Position numbers and translations under genes: made by a program. Below are positions 1 to 10,570 of a stretch of DNA of 64,000 nucleotides, piece by piece (the first letter of the stretch is position 1; every line of letters begins with the position of its first letter). The notes below the pieces were generated by a model. The model saw only the letters and a program-made list of their open reading frames with translations. It did no database searches and was not told where the DNA came from. The stretch comes from Erythroxylum novogranatense. Lineage: Eukaryota > Streptophyta > Magnoliopsida > Malpighiales > Erythroxylaceae. Where the stretch lies: positions 27,883,852-27,947,851 of the forward strand of contig CM057233.1 in assembly GCA_029891385.1 (NCBI GenBank), written 5' to 3'.

Positions 1-438
1 TACTTCATTTTGGTACACATACTCCCGCACCTGAAAGAACTTCCTCCAACCGGCTTCTACGATCTCTGGTTCGATATCCATATCATCGTTCCTCAGAGAT
101 TCGAAATCCACATGCCTTCCATAAATAATCGTTTGCTCCTTTGATTCTAACTTAGAAACTGACTCCGGTAATCTGTTCTTCAAAGGTAAGGTAATTTCAG
201 AGGTTTGAAACGGCTGAAAGTTTTGTGGGTTGAGAGTATTCGAAGGCTTTCTGATTTGAGGCTACTCAAAAGGTCTTATCAGGCGTGTTCTAGAATTGGT
301 GAGGTTCTCAATGCTATGAGACTTTTCCCTCCAAAATTTCCTTGTGAGAGAAGTTACCAGCTGTAACTCACTGTTTCTGACGCCATTAACTTTGACGACC
401 TTTTTAACTTGGCTGTGAAATGTCAGACGGTTGTTCAT
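1..438 (-). pseudogene. Third ORF (env-like/plant transposon protein) of C1, partial
   Basis: An ATG at 436-438 (MNNRLTFHSQ...) opens a frame that runs to the left edge with a single stop at 262-264. The frame overlaps the last 35 bp of pol (pol stop at 404-406) in another reading frame. Downstream of the stop it reads IIYGRHVDFESLRND and EAGWRKFFQVREYVYQNEV. The GRHVDF...GW..FF pattern resembles the region conserved in plant retrotransposon third ORFs often annotated as 'putative plant transposon protein'. The homologous stretch in C2 (about 45895-45950, minus) reads AAGWRNFFQIREQVY, so the frame is conserved between two elements. The function of this protein family is not established; an envelope role is only a historical label. 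Confidence 0.7.
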
Positions 439-905
439 TTAACATTACCATGTTGAGGTTCCGTCTGATTTTCTTGAACTGTTCTTCACTCAATGGCTTA
501 GTGAAGATGTCCGCCTATTGAAACTCTGTCTCAACAAACTGTAGACTCACAACTTTTCTCTGAACGTAGTCTCTCAAGAAATGATGTCGGACTTCGATAT
601 GCTTCACTCTCGAATGCTGTATTGGATTCTTCGATAAGTTGATGGCACTGGTGTTGTCACAGAAAATTGGGATCTCCTCTTCATGAACTAAATAATCTTC
701 TAGTTGGTATTTAATCCATAGTGTTTGCGAACAACAGCTTGTGGCAGACATGTACTCAGCTTCGACAGTTGATAGCGCGATTGAGCTTTGTGTCTTGCTT
801 GACTAGGAAACTAGGTTTGAGCCAAGAAAGTGACAGCCTCCACTCATACTCTTCCTTTCAACTCTATCTCTGGCATAGTCCGCATCGCAGTATCCGATCA
901 ACCTG
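404..905 (-). pseudogene. RNase H domain, C-terminal end of C1 pol
   Basis: Degrades the RNA strand of the RNA/DNA hybrid during reverse transcription. Visible landmarks in order are YCDADYA, SSIALSTVEAEY, FCDNTSAI, HIEVRHHFLRDYV and ADIFTKPL, the usual copia RNase H set including the acidic residues in CDAD, EAEY and CDN. Two in-frame stops interrupt it: one after LGSNLVS, where related proteins have Trp, and one just before ADIFTKPL. Both are single-base TAG changes in an otherwise open frame. The pol stop TAA is at 404-406 and overlaps the start of the third ORF. Confidence 0.9.
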
Positions 906-2190
906 AAATCTTTGCCTTTCTCAAACATTAAGCAAAGATCAGTAGTACCTGCGAGATATATCATAATTCTCTTAACAGCAATATAATGAGACTCTCTAGG
1001 ATAGGCCTGAAACCTTGCACACAAGCATACACTTAACAGTATGTCAGGTCTACTTGTTGTCAGATAAAGCAAAGAACCGATCATCCCTCTATACGGGGTT
1101 TGATCCACCTTCTTACCAACTTCGTCTTTTGATAAAAGGTTTGAAGGGTGCATCGGAGTTGCCATAGGCTTCATATTACACATATCAAATTTAGACAACA
1201 GTTCTTTCACATATTTTTGTTGATGGATAAAGATCTTCTCATCGGTTTGCTTAACTTGCAATCCAAGAAAGAACTTCAACTCACCCATCATACTCATTTC
1301 AAACTCATTTTTCATCCAACTCTCAAAACTCAAACATAACTTCTTTGAGGTAGCACCGAAGATGATATCATCAACATAAATTTGTACTAAAATAAACTCA
1401 TTTTCGTAGTTCTTCCTAAAAAGTGTCTTATCTACTTGACCTATACTAAAATCACTCTCTAGAAGAAAGGTACTTAGACGATCATACCAAGCTCTAGAAG
1501 CTTGCTTCAAGCCTTATAAAGCTTTATGAAGTCTATAGACATGATCTTGATATCTAACGTCCTCGAAACTAGGAGGTTGCTTAACATACACCTCTTCGTC
1601 TATAAAACCATTCAGAAACGCGCTTTTCACGTCCTTCTGAAAAAGTTTTAGATCATGACAAACCACATATGCCAGCAATATCCTTATTGCTTCAAGTCTC
1701 GCTACTGGAGCATATATCTCATTGTAGTCTATTCCTTCTTGCTGATTATAGCTTTGTGCTACTAATCTAGCTTTATTCCAACTCACTCTCCCTGATTCGT
1801 CTAACTTATTCTTAAAAACCCATCTAGTTCCTATAATGGATTTCTTCGAGGGTTTAGGAACCAAGGACCAAACTTTATTCCTAGTAAATTGGTTCAGCTC
1901 CTCTTGCATGGCTAAAATCCAAGCTTCGTCCTGAAGAGCTTCCTCAATCTTCTTAGGCTCTATTTCAGAGATAAAAGCTACATTAGCTTCTCTTCTGAAT
2001 TTGGATCTTGTTCTGACTCCTTCAAAGGTCTCTCCGATAATTAACTCTTCTGGATGAGAACTCTTATATTTCCAATCTCTTTTTAATCCACTAGTTTCTG
2101 GAATATCCTCAACTTTGTCTACCTGAGTTCCTGATGATGGAGCTTCTATTGTATCATCTAAGGACGTTGAAGGGACTTCACTCTCCATGT
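803..2190 (-). pseudogene. Reverse transcriptase of C1 pol
   Basis: RNA-dependent DNA polymerase of the copia type (RVT_2). In order: a linker rich in charged residues, then EEALQDEAWILAMQEELNQF, VWSLVPKP, GTRWVFKNKLDESG, KARLVAQ, FQKDVKSAFLNG (first catalytic Asp), KQASRAWYDRL, YVDDIIFGAT (catalytic YVDD), GELKFFLGLQV and STSR/PDI-type motifs. The catalytic aspartates are intact. A TAA at about 1512-1514 splits LHKAL from GLKQ at the position normally Tyr, and a frameshift near 2190-2240 separates this part from the upstream integrase tail. Confidence 0.93.
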
Positions 2191-3480
2191 CATCTTTCTT
2201 ACGGGGTTGGGAACTATCATCAAAATTGACATGATTGGTCTCCTAACTGTCTTCGAGGTAAGGTTATAAACCCGAAAAGCCTTGGATGATAAGGAGTAGC
2301 CTAGAAAGATTCCTAGAAAGGTCTTTGAGTCGAATTTATCCAACAATTCCTTTGTATTCAGAATAGAGAACTTGCAACCAAATAGATGAAAGTAAGATAT
2401 ATTCGGTCTCCTTCCATTCCATAACTCATAAGGAGTTTTCTTCAGCAATGGTCGCAGCAATATTCTGTTCTGAATTTAACACGCTGTATTCACAGTTTCT
2501 GCCCAGAAGTACTTAGGAAGATTCATCTCATACAGCATAGTCCTTGCCATCTCTTGAATCGTCCTATTCTTCCTTTCAACGACTCCATTCTGCTGCGGAG
2601 TCCTTGGAGTAGAGAAAGTGTGGAAAATTCCATTTTCCTGACAAAATATTCTAAACTTCTCATTCTCAAATTCTCTACCATGATCACTCCTGATACTGGC
2701 TATAGACATTCCTTTTTCATTCTGTAACTTTCTGGAAAGGGTCCTAAAACACTTAAAAGACTCATTTTTGTGTGACAAAAACATTATCCAACAAAATCTA
2801 GTAAAGTCATCAACAACAACAAGTCCATATTTCTTTCCGCCAAGACTTACTGTCCTAGTTGGACCAAACAAATCCATATGTAACAACTCTAGAGGTCTAG
2901 AAGATGTTACGGTATTTTTAGAAGAAAGTGATGTTTTGACTTGTTTTCCTTTAAGACAACTTTCACAAAAGAACTCTTTGTCAAGACTTATTTTTGGTAA
3001 ACCTCTTACCAAATCATGCTTTAATAGTTTTGAAATATGTTTAAAACTAACATGACCTAGCTTTTTATGCCAGATTAGTCTCTCTTCTTCAGTTGATAAA
3101 AAGCATGAAACATTTTGATTTTGAAAATCTTCTAAATCAATTTTGTAAAGATTATTTCTTCTCTTGGAAGAAAAGAATATAGACCCATCTTTGTTTCTGA
3201 ATTCACAAATATTTTGATTGAACGTGACTTTAAAATCAGAACCACACAATTGACTGACACTAATCAAATTGTATTTTAGACCATCAAGAAGCAGCACATT
3301 ATCATTACATGCAAAGGAATCTTTACCTATTTTACAGATTCCAATTATCTTGCCCTGCTGGTCGTCTCCGAAAGTTACCGATCCTCCCTTCTTATACTGA
3401 AGATCTATGAACATAGACCTTCTTCCCGTCATATGTCGCAAGCAACCACTGTTTAAACACCAACGGTGCTTGTCGCATCT
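2158..3480 (-). pseudogene. Protease and integrase of C1 pol
   Basis: The protease site reads WCLNSGCLRHMTG; related copia proteases have Asp in place of this Asn, so the catalytic residue is lost as written. Integrase follows. The zinc-binding HHCC motif is carried by HKKLGH and FFCESCLKGK. The catalytic triad is complete: LHMDLFGPT (Asp), IRSDHGREF (Asp) and QQNGVVERKNR (Glu). The tail KTPYELWNGRRPNISYFHLFG and FLGYSLSSKAFRVYN is the usual copia integrase C-terminus. A stop near 2474 and frameshifts near 3480 and 2230 break the frame. Integrase inserts the cDNA into host DNA. Confidence 0.92.
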
Positions 3481-4195
3481 TCCAAGGAAGGATATCTACA
3501 GGAGAAACTATTTTATTTTTTGGTACCCATATTTTCTTGGGTCCTCTTAGGTTAGTAATATGCACAGAATGATTCATTTGATGCATTTTACGATTTTGTT
3601 GATGAAAACGTGTTTCGTGATACCTTTTATTTTGGAAAAGAGGCTTTCTACCATGATGAGATTTATTTTTTGTAAACCCTAATCCGGTTTTATCACTCGG
3701 ATGTCTACATTTTCCTAGCATCTCATTCATTTTCTTTGTACTCTCAATGAAGGTAGCTAAATCAGTTGAAAGGCTCTTAATCCTAAGCTTCAGCTGATTG
3801 ATCTCTTCAGATCTATCTACAACTTTCTTTTTCTTATCCTCCTCTATTTGCTTTTTCAAGCAAACATTTTCTCTCTCTATTTTTTCTGTATGTTCAAGGT
3901 TTTCTACATACTTTTTCTTTAACAGTTTGTACTGTTTTAGAATAACATAAGAATCTTCTAATAGTTCTGAATATGCATTATACAAGTCATCGTATTCAAA
4001 AGTTACCTCCTCATCACTTTCTTCCTCAGCTACCAGGCAAATGTTTGCATGCTCTGATGTCTCGAAGCTTGTATCTGATTCTGACGAATCTAGATCCTCC
4101 CAAGTTGCCATCATGCTTTTCTTACCTTCTCTACTCTTTTTTGGTTTCTTCTTTAGAGTAGGATACTCGGACTTGTAATGTCCCTTGATTACACT
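3392..4195 (-). pseudogene. gag C-terminal/linker segment of C1 with coiled coil
   Basis: Open frame of about 240 residues starting MMATWEDLDSSESDTSF and NICLVAEEESDEE, followed by a Lys/Glu/Leu-rich stretch (KKKYVENLEHTEKIERENVCL) that looks like a coiled coil, then a basic region (GLGFTKNKSHHGRKP). This is the region between the zinc knuckle and the protease in SIRE-like gag-pol. The last residues (QWLLATYDGKKVY) are the protease coding sequence read in the wrong frame, so a frameshift lies just before the protease site. Confidence 0.8.
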
Positions 4196-5123
4196 CGTAG
4201 CATATGATGGATGACTTTTCTATTTTTCCATCATCTTTGTCGTTCTTCTTGAAGAACTGACTTCCTTTGGACTTCTTCTTCCACATCCGTCTGATTTTCC
4301 TGGAAATGAGAGATAGCTCGTCATCTTCATCACTTGGCTCTTGTTCTGATTCGCTAGAGTCATCATGCTTTGATTCTTCAATCTTTAATGCTTTTGATGA
4401 CTTTCTCCTCCTTTAAGTCTTGTGATTCTTCTGTCTGGCCTTCAGTGCTATTGACTTGTCCCGTTTGGGCTTGTCTTCAACATCGAGCTCAACTTCATAA
4501 ATCTTCAGCGATCCAAGCAACTCGTCAAGCTTTAGCACGCTCAAATCCTTAGCTTCCTGCACCGCAGTAACTTTTGGTCTCCACCTCTTTGGAAGACTTC
4601 TTAAGATCTTACGTATGTGATCTTGGTTATCGTAAGTTCTTCCGAGAGCTTTCAATCCATTGATGATTGTTTGAAATCTTCCAAACATTTGATCAATAGA
4701 TTCTTCATCTTTCATCTTGAAAAGCTCGTACTGGTGCACAAGAATTCTTATCTTAGATTCTTTGACTTGGTTTGTGCCTTCATGAGCGATGGACAACGTG
4801 TCCCACATCTCCTTCATAGTATCGCATTCGTGGACTTTGTCGTACTCACTTCTACTTAGGGCACAACTCAAGAAAAATTTCGCCTTAGAGTTCAGTTGAA
4901 ATCTCACCTTTTGATCAGCTGTCCATCTAATCCGTGGAATAAGATTTCCATCTTCATCTATTGGTTAATATGGTCCATTCTCTATCACGTCCCAAAGGTC
5001 AACATGAGTAGACTCTATAAACAGCCGCATTCTATCCTTCCAGTAGTGGTAATCTTCTCCGTTGAGTGCTGGAGGTCTAGTGACTGAGGCACCTTCTGCA
5101 ATGTACGTATGTGATTCCGCCAT
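4150..5123 (-). pseudogene. gag of C1 with CCHC zinc knuckle
   Basis: Start ATG at 5121-5123, 44 bp after the primer-binding site, reading MAESHTYIAEGASVTRPP, the usual N-terminus of this lineage. A TAA at codon 52 (after ENGPY) and another TAA near 4415 (after KNHKT) interrupt the frame. The capsid-like core runs through KAKFFLSCALSRSEYDK, MWDTLSIAHEGTNQVKE and DQMFGRFQTIINGLKALG. The zinc knuckle at about 4160-4205 reads CYECNQ then, one frame over, GHYKSEYP: one base is missing inside the knuckle and the final Cys is Tyr. Gag packages the RNA genome. Confidence 0.9.
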
Positions 5124-5166
5124 AATCTTTGATCCACACTTTGTTACAGTGATCCTCGGACACCGA

Positions 5167-5178
5167 GCTCTAATACCA
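5167..5178 (-). other. Primer-binding site of C1 (Met-tRNA type)
   Basis: Read on the minus strand this is TGGTATTAGAGC, one base from TGGTATCAGAGC, the sequence complementary to the 3' end of plant initiator Met-tRNA. It lies 2 bp inside the LTR edge at 5181. Confidence 0.85.
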
Positions 5179-5741
5179 ATTGAAGTGAATCACACGTTAT
5201 TACAATGCTTATTATACGATGTATAAATGCACAAGAAGGGGGGGGATTGAATTGTATATTTCCCCTTTTTGAAAAATCTTCAAAAACGTTTTGTTAAAAG
5301 AAAAACTTGTTCTTTTCACAGAAACTACTGTAAATCAAAATTAATCGTATTCTCGAAAACTTGTTAGAAACCTAAGTAAAAACGAAACTTTGAACGTTAA
5401 GAGAGATAGGGATAGAGAAGTTGACACAGTAATTTTTTTACTGGTTCACCCCAAACCGTGGGCTACGTCCAGTCCTCAGATCTCTTTCTAAGATTTCACT
5501 ACTTCTCAAACGTTACAAATATTCTTTTACTCTGAGCCTCTTCAGGTTACTTACAATCAGTATTCTTTCACACTTAGCCTCTGCAGGCTATCTGTACTAA
5601 TTTCTCACAAAAATATTTTCGAGCTTTGTTACAGTAAGATAGCTCTAGTTATTTGCACAGTAAACTCTCAAATAAGCTTTTCAATGTACACGTAAATGTA
5701 TATCAGCTAACTTTGCAATCTTCGACTTCGACTTCGACTCA

Positions 5742-5750
5742 TATTTATAG
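5742..5750 (-). promoter_or_regulatory. TATA box in C1 LTR
   Basis: CTATAAATA on the minus strand. The same motif lies at the same relative place in the C2 and C3 LTRs, downstream of the minisatellite. Confidence 0.65.
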
Positions 5751-5879
5751 CCTTCGTCTGTAACTGCTTCTTGAATCTTGCTTCTTGATTCTTGAAAGAA
5801 ACGGTTATTCAGTTGAGTTCTGTAACTAACTCGAACTGACTCTTGATTCGCCTCCGGCTGCTTTTCATCGTCTGCTTTC

Positions 5880-6265
5880 TTTCGTCTTTTTTGGCTTCCG
5901 TCTGCTTTTCTACTTCGTCTACTTTTTATTCTTCGTATGCTTTTTAAATCGTCGTCTGCTTTTTAATCTTCGTCTATGTTTTAATCTTCGTCTGCTTTTT
6001 ATTCTTCCGTCAGCTTTTTAAATCTTCGTCTACTTTTTAATCTTTCGTCTGCTTTTTAAATCTTCGTCTGCTTTTTAATCTTCCGTCTGCTTTTTAAATC
6101 TTTCATCTGCTTTTCTACTTCGTCTGTATTTTATTCTTCTTCTGCTTTTTAAATCTTCCGTCTGTTTTTTTAAATCTTCCGTCTGCTTTTCTACTTCGTC
6201 TGTATTTCCTTTCGTATGCTTTTCGCTTCTCCATCTGTTTTTCATTCTTCGTCTATTTTCCATCC
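5880..6265 (-). repeat. U3 minisatellite, GCAGACG-type units
   Basis: Imperfect tandem array on the minus strand of the core AAAAAGCAGACG followed by GAAGATTT or similar, about 17-20 bp per unit and roughly 18 units. It sits about 130 bp upstream of the TATA box. Apparent short reading frames here are repeat translations, not genes. Confidence 0.85.
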
Positions 6266-6320
6266 TTTCATTATTTGTGCTTCATCAAAATCATTACTGT
6301 AAAGTCCTTTTGACTTAACA

Positions 6321-7247
6321 GACAAGTCTCTAAGTTTGTATGAAACTCCTTTTAATTATGCTAGGTCCATTCATACAATCAATTTATCAATCTTAATTAC
6401 ATGAAATCACAAATGAATCAGTATGCCAACAATATTAATTTAACAATAATCAATAACACATAATTGAATCTCATTGAAACTAAAAATAAATTAAATTGAA
6501 ATAAAATCACTACAAGGTCCATTATGAGGTTCATATAATCCAGATATCAAAAAGTGTTTAGTTTATAATCATATCAAACAAAATATCAAAGTTAAAGAGA
6601 AAATTGAATACCAAGGATAATGTGACGAAATCCCTATAATCTTTAATAACTTCACTCTAGATAATGAAAATCCACTTTAAAGGTTCCTTGGTTATTTTTC
6701 ATACTTCTAGATATGTTGATGGTCATGTAATTTAGAAAGATGTGTGATGCTTTATGAAGCAAATACATACATAAACACAGCAATGTAATGCTAACACTAG
6801 CTACTTACCACTCATCATAGGCATTTTCTTTAGAAATTAATCAAAATCCCTCCAAAATCTTTAAATACAACCATGTACTTGTCATATGCTCTATAACTCA
6901 ATCAAAACAACTCCAAATTGCTCCAAACTTATCTAAATTCATTCCTTTTACTCCAAATGTGTGAATTAGACCTTAAAAACAAAATATGAACAACTTAACT
7001 AGAGTAAAAAGTAAAGCTAATTAACAATCTTTCTAACCATTGTACTCAATTAATAATAATTAATTTAAATCAGGATAAGGAAATTGCTTAATATACATTA
7101 ACAAACAATTGAGCAATAATTTTAAAAAGGATAGCAAAAAGAGAATGCAAATCAATTTATAATAGTTTAGTAAACAACCTTTGCCTACACCCACTCTAAA
7201 GACTTATTGGAATTCCACTATAATTCTTCTTTTAAGATGAAGATTAA
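6321..7247. other. AT-rich stretch without recognised genes
   Basis: No coding frame, LTR end or RNA gene was recognised. It separates C1 from the outermost G LTR and may be old degraded repeat DNA. Confidence 0.5.
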
Positions 7248-7389
7248 TCATAAATGCATATTTGACAATAATTATACACCTATATTTGTCGGTTATATTT
7301 TCCTTTATAGACCAAAAGGAGAATAATTCTAATGAAAAAATACTATAAAATGAATATTTGAAGTAACTAAGGACCTACACGATCATGCA
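7248..7389 (+). repeat. Start of the first G LTR (Athila/Tat-like)
   Basis: Begins TCATAAATGCATATTTGAC and runs to CTAAGGACCTACACGATCA. It matches the start of the second G LTR at 55531 (TGATAAATGCATATTTGAC ... CTAAGGACCTATACAACCA), apart from about 75 bp missing on the left copy. The matching continuation is found at 52802, so everything between was inserted into this LTR. Confidence 0.8.
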
Positions 7390-8881
7390 TGTAATAGTCA
7401 GTTTCCAAAATTTACTGAGGGTGAGAATGTTAGACTTTTGAGTCATATCATTTTAGAATTAATGAGGTGCATTTAATTCACATACATAATATGAGCATAT
7501 ATGCACACATGAATGTCAATTTGGAAAATAATGCAAAGATAGTATATGTACTCAATTGACATGTTTCGGGGTATGAAAGGTTTAAAATGATGATGATTTG
7601 ATTGTGTATTACTTATGTCTTGAAGTTTGGTTTGGTGGATTATAATTAGTAATTTGGAGTTAATTTTTACAATTGGAAAATTGATGAATTAAAATGTATA
7701 TTTAGTCTAAGAAAAATGTCAAGTGGTAAGACAAGTTGACACATGAAAAATTAGGATGACTAAGCCTATAAAATGAATGACTTTTGGCATAGAAAACTAA
7801 GTAACAAATGGAAGTAGTGATTGAGTGACAAATGACCTAGGATTTTGGTGACATATGGCAGCTTATATAGAGGACAAGTGGATTGCATGCATATGTGACA
7901 AAAGTCATTGTAAAATAGTGACACCTAGCACCTAATGAATTAATCTAATGAAAAAATTGTTTTTCCTGCCTTCTTTCTTCTCTTTCCCTCTCACCATCGA
8001 AACACACATACAACCTCACAACTTTTGAATTTTTGCCTCAATTCTGTTCATCACCACTTAAAACCTTTACAAAATTTTACATCAAGAAAGCTATATTCTG
8101 CTGATTTCTTCTTGTTGCTGAAAAACCATTCTACTTCCACCTTGTTCTTGGAATTGTGCTTGCATGCATGGAAGGCTAGGTTAGCTTAATAACTAAGGAG
8201 GCAATTGAGCTAATAAAGTAAGTGAAAGACTAATCTCTTGTGATATATGTTAATAGAACTTAATAATGACTAAATTGAGGATGGATTGATTGTGATATTG
8301 GTGTTAAATGAGTGATGGGAAAATGATGCATGAATGGTATTTTCTATTATGTTTAGCATGCATGAAAAATAATAGTTTATGAGTTGTTAAATGAATGATT
8401 TTGAGCTAGAAATTAAGATGAAATTGATAAGGAATTGAGGTACAATTAAGGTATAATTGAGGTATAATTAATGGACTATTGTGAAGGTGTTTTAAGTTTG
8501 ATAGAAAGAGTTTTCTTTTGAATATGGAAAAAATTGGGGATGTTAGGGTATATGTAAGAATGATTTTTAGTGACATAAATGAATAGAATTTAGAGATCAT
8601 TAATGTAACCAAGATGGAAGCTATATTAATATGAATTGAAGTAGCTTTTGAGAGTATGAATTCTGGAAAATTTAAAGTGTTAATGATGATCCTAAATAGA
8701 TGAAATTTGTGAAGAATTTAACGAAATTGGATAGTGCATGATTGGGCCTCTAGTCCAGGAAGGTCCCCACGATTGTGGCCAAAGCTTTGAAATGATAATT
8801 TCAGTTTTGTGAATTTGTTGAACCAAATGAGGATAAGTTACTCTACATTAGTGTATTTAGACTTGATTAAGGGTTGAAATG
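7390..8881 (+). repeat. 5' LTR of gypsy element F, first part
   Basis: Starts TGTAATAGTCAG inside the G LTR. The flanks are ATGCA before 7390 and GTGTA after 52801, which fit a decayed 5-bp target duplication of the G sequence ATGTA. Positions about 8300-8880 match 40742-41311 closely, so two copies of this LTR exist. A GTAAGT donor-like site is at 8218. The LTR is interrupted at 8882 by the C LTR. Confidence 0.7.
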
Positions 8882-9555
8882 TGTAACATCCCGTCCCCAT
8901 ATTAAAGGTTATGACCCGAAATTTCAGTACAGGCGAGCTCAAAGAGAAATTGAGTCTAAGGAATGCATTTTTCTTACTCATGCATCATGTTAGCATATAT
9001 GCATATAAATACATAATGTTTTCATATAAAAAAAAGTGGTACATGCATTCATTGATAACTTCTGGGTATAAATGGTATTAATTGTGATTTTTTTTAAAAT
9101 GAGAAGTGGAAGGTGTAGAAAGAGTGATTTTGGTATGAGTTGTGAGAAAGAAAGATTTAGAAACAAGATTGGTAGTGATCTGGAAAAATATTCACTGAAT
9201 ATGATTCAGTCTTTTAGCCATAACGTTTTTTGTGGTTGTCCAAACGAGATGATTCTTAATTTGAATTAAACTAGAGATATATGGCTACATTTTGTATGAA
9301 GACATTTAATTTCAATTCTGTGTCTAAGAGTCTCAAATATTGTCATGAAGTGAAGAATTGGGTGCAGTGTTGGTGTATGAATGAAAAATTTGTCTTCGGA
9401 ATTTAGGGGAAAATTTGGGATTGATAAAGATAGATTTTCACAAAATTTCCTTATGAAAAGTTGTAGATCTTTCTTTTATCTTTCCAAAGGTATAAAGTTT
9501 GTAAATTTTGTATATCAGAGTCAAAAGTTATGATCCTTATAAGTGGATACGTTCT

Positions 9556-9790
9556 GGACACAAAAAGCAGACGAAAAAAAGTAGACAATAAAAAGCAGAC
9601 ACAAAAAACAAATGGAAAAAACAGACACAAAAAGCAGACGAAAAAAGTAGATGAAAAAAGCAAACGCAAAAGCAGACGAAAAAAGCAGACGCAATAAGCA
9701 GACGCAAAAAGTAGACGCAAATAGCAGACGCAAAAATGAGACGATAGAACTGAGATGATGCAAAAGTGAGACGATACAGAAGCTAGACGA
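9556..9790 (+). repeat. Minisatellite AAAAAGCAGACG-type in C LTR
   Basis: About 14 imperfect units of 13-17 bp with core AAAAAGCAGACG, changing to AAGCAGACGC and AATGAGACGAT near its end. It follows the anchor ATAAGTGGATACGTTCTGGA (9538-9557), which is also seen before a different array in the Tekay LTRs. Phe/Leu-rich frames on the other strand are translations of this array. Confidence 0.85.
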
Positions 9791-10560
9791 AAGAATTGGC
9801 CTTCGAGGTCTTCATGAAAGTTTTATATCCAGAAGTCCTCTTTCCAATGGTCTGAACACAAAGTCAATCGGACCTTTGTAGCAAAGGTTATGGCATTCAT
9901 ACTGAGACATGTACATTTCAGGTGAGAATATGAACATGTTGGATTCTTTTGGCCACAACTTCTTCTCTAGACCTCCAAATGACTTGATTCTTGAACCGTT
10001 GGGTTCGTAAGAACTTTCTCTATATCTCCACCAAAAATAGAAGTTATCTGAATTGTATGGAGAGAGATTAAGTGAAAAGAGTGAGACGGGTATAGTGAGT
10101 GTGTTCTTCAATAATATGAACTGGTGTTATCCCACTGAACATACTTCAGTGTTTTGATGATATCTTGATATGTAGAAATCAAAATGAGATGATTTCTGAT
10201 TTTTGGTAAACTAGAAATATAGGGCTACAACTTATATGGAGAAATCAAATTCTGAATCTGACTCTAAGAGTTTCAAGTTTTGGATGGAAGTTGTAGATAG
10301 CTTACTGTTTTGGACAAGAGCAGTCAAAAAAATGTTTGAAGTATATCTTTTGAATCACTAAACCAAATTGAATGGTTTCGGTGGCATTAGAAACTTAAGA
10401 CAATGGAGGATGTTTTTGGATGAAAGTGTTATGTAATAATGGTCAAGGATATTTTTGGCAAGACACTTAAGTTTAAAAGAACATAAGCCTATAAGCAAGG
10501 ATAAATGGGACAATTCTGACTCATAAAGGGCATAAATGGAAGAAGAAGTGCTGTCTTGCT

Positions 10561-10570
10561 TATAAATAAA
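10561..10570 (+). promoter_or_regulatory. TATA box in C LTR
   Basis: TATAAATAAA, followed by a purine-rich leader (AGAGAGAGAAA) and the donor-like site at 10796. Likely core promoter of the element. Confidence 0.55.

Larger units (their letters stand above)
1..6320 (-). mobile_element. Ty1/copia retrotransposon C1 (SIRE/Maximus-like), 3' end beyond window
   Basis: Minus-strand element with 5' LTR (5181-6320), primer-binding site, gag, protease, integrase, reverse transcriptase, RNase H and a third ORF, in copia order. The RT reads YVDDIIFGAT and the RNase H ends in ADIFTKPL, both typical of the SIRE/Maximus lineage; the extra ORF after pol is also a trait of that lineage. The coding part carries at least five in-frame stops and several frameshifts, so it is not autonomous as written. 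The 3' LTR would lie left of position 1. The 5 bp after the LTR are gacaa; the matching duplication cannot be checked here. Confidence 0.93.
5181..6320 (-). repeat. 5' LTR of C1
   Basis: On the minus strand it starts TGTTAAGTCAAAAGGACT at 6320 and ends GTGATTCACTTCA at 5181, giving TG...CA ends. Length is 1140 bp. It contains a minisatellite in U3 (about 5880-6265), a TATA box (5742-5750) and the block AGCCCACGGTTTGGGGTGAA (about 5445-5465) shared with the C2 and C3 LTRs. A G/C homopolymer tract sits near 5237. Confidence 0.93.

Noticed and set aside
6075..6263. Repetitive KKQTEDLK-like protein
   Set aside because: Translation of the C1 LTR minisatellite, not a gene.
9451..9763. Phe/Leu/Cys-rich small membrane-like proteins on the minus strand
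   Set aside because: They are translations of the GCAGACG minisatellite read backwards; the pattern is set by the repeat unit.
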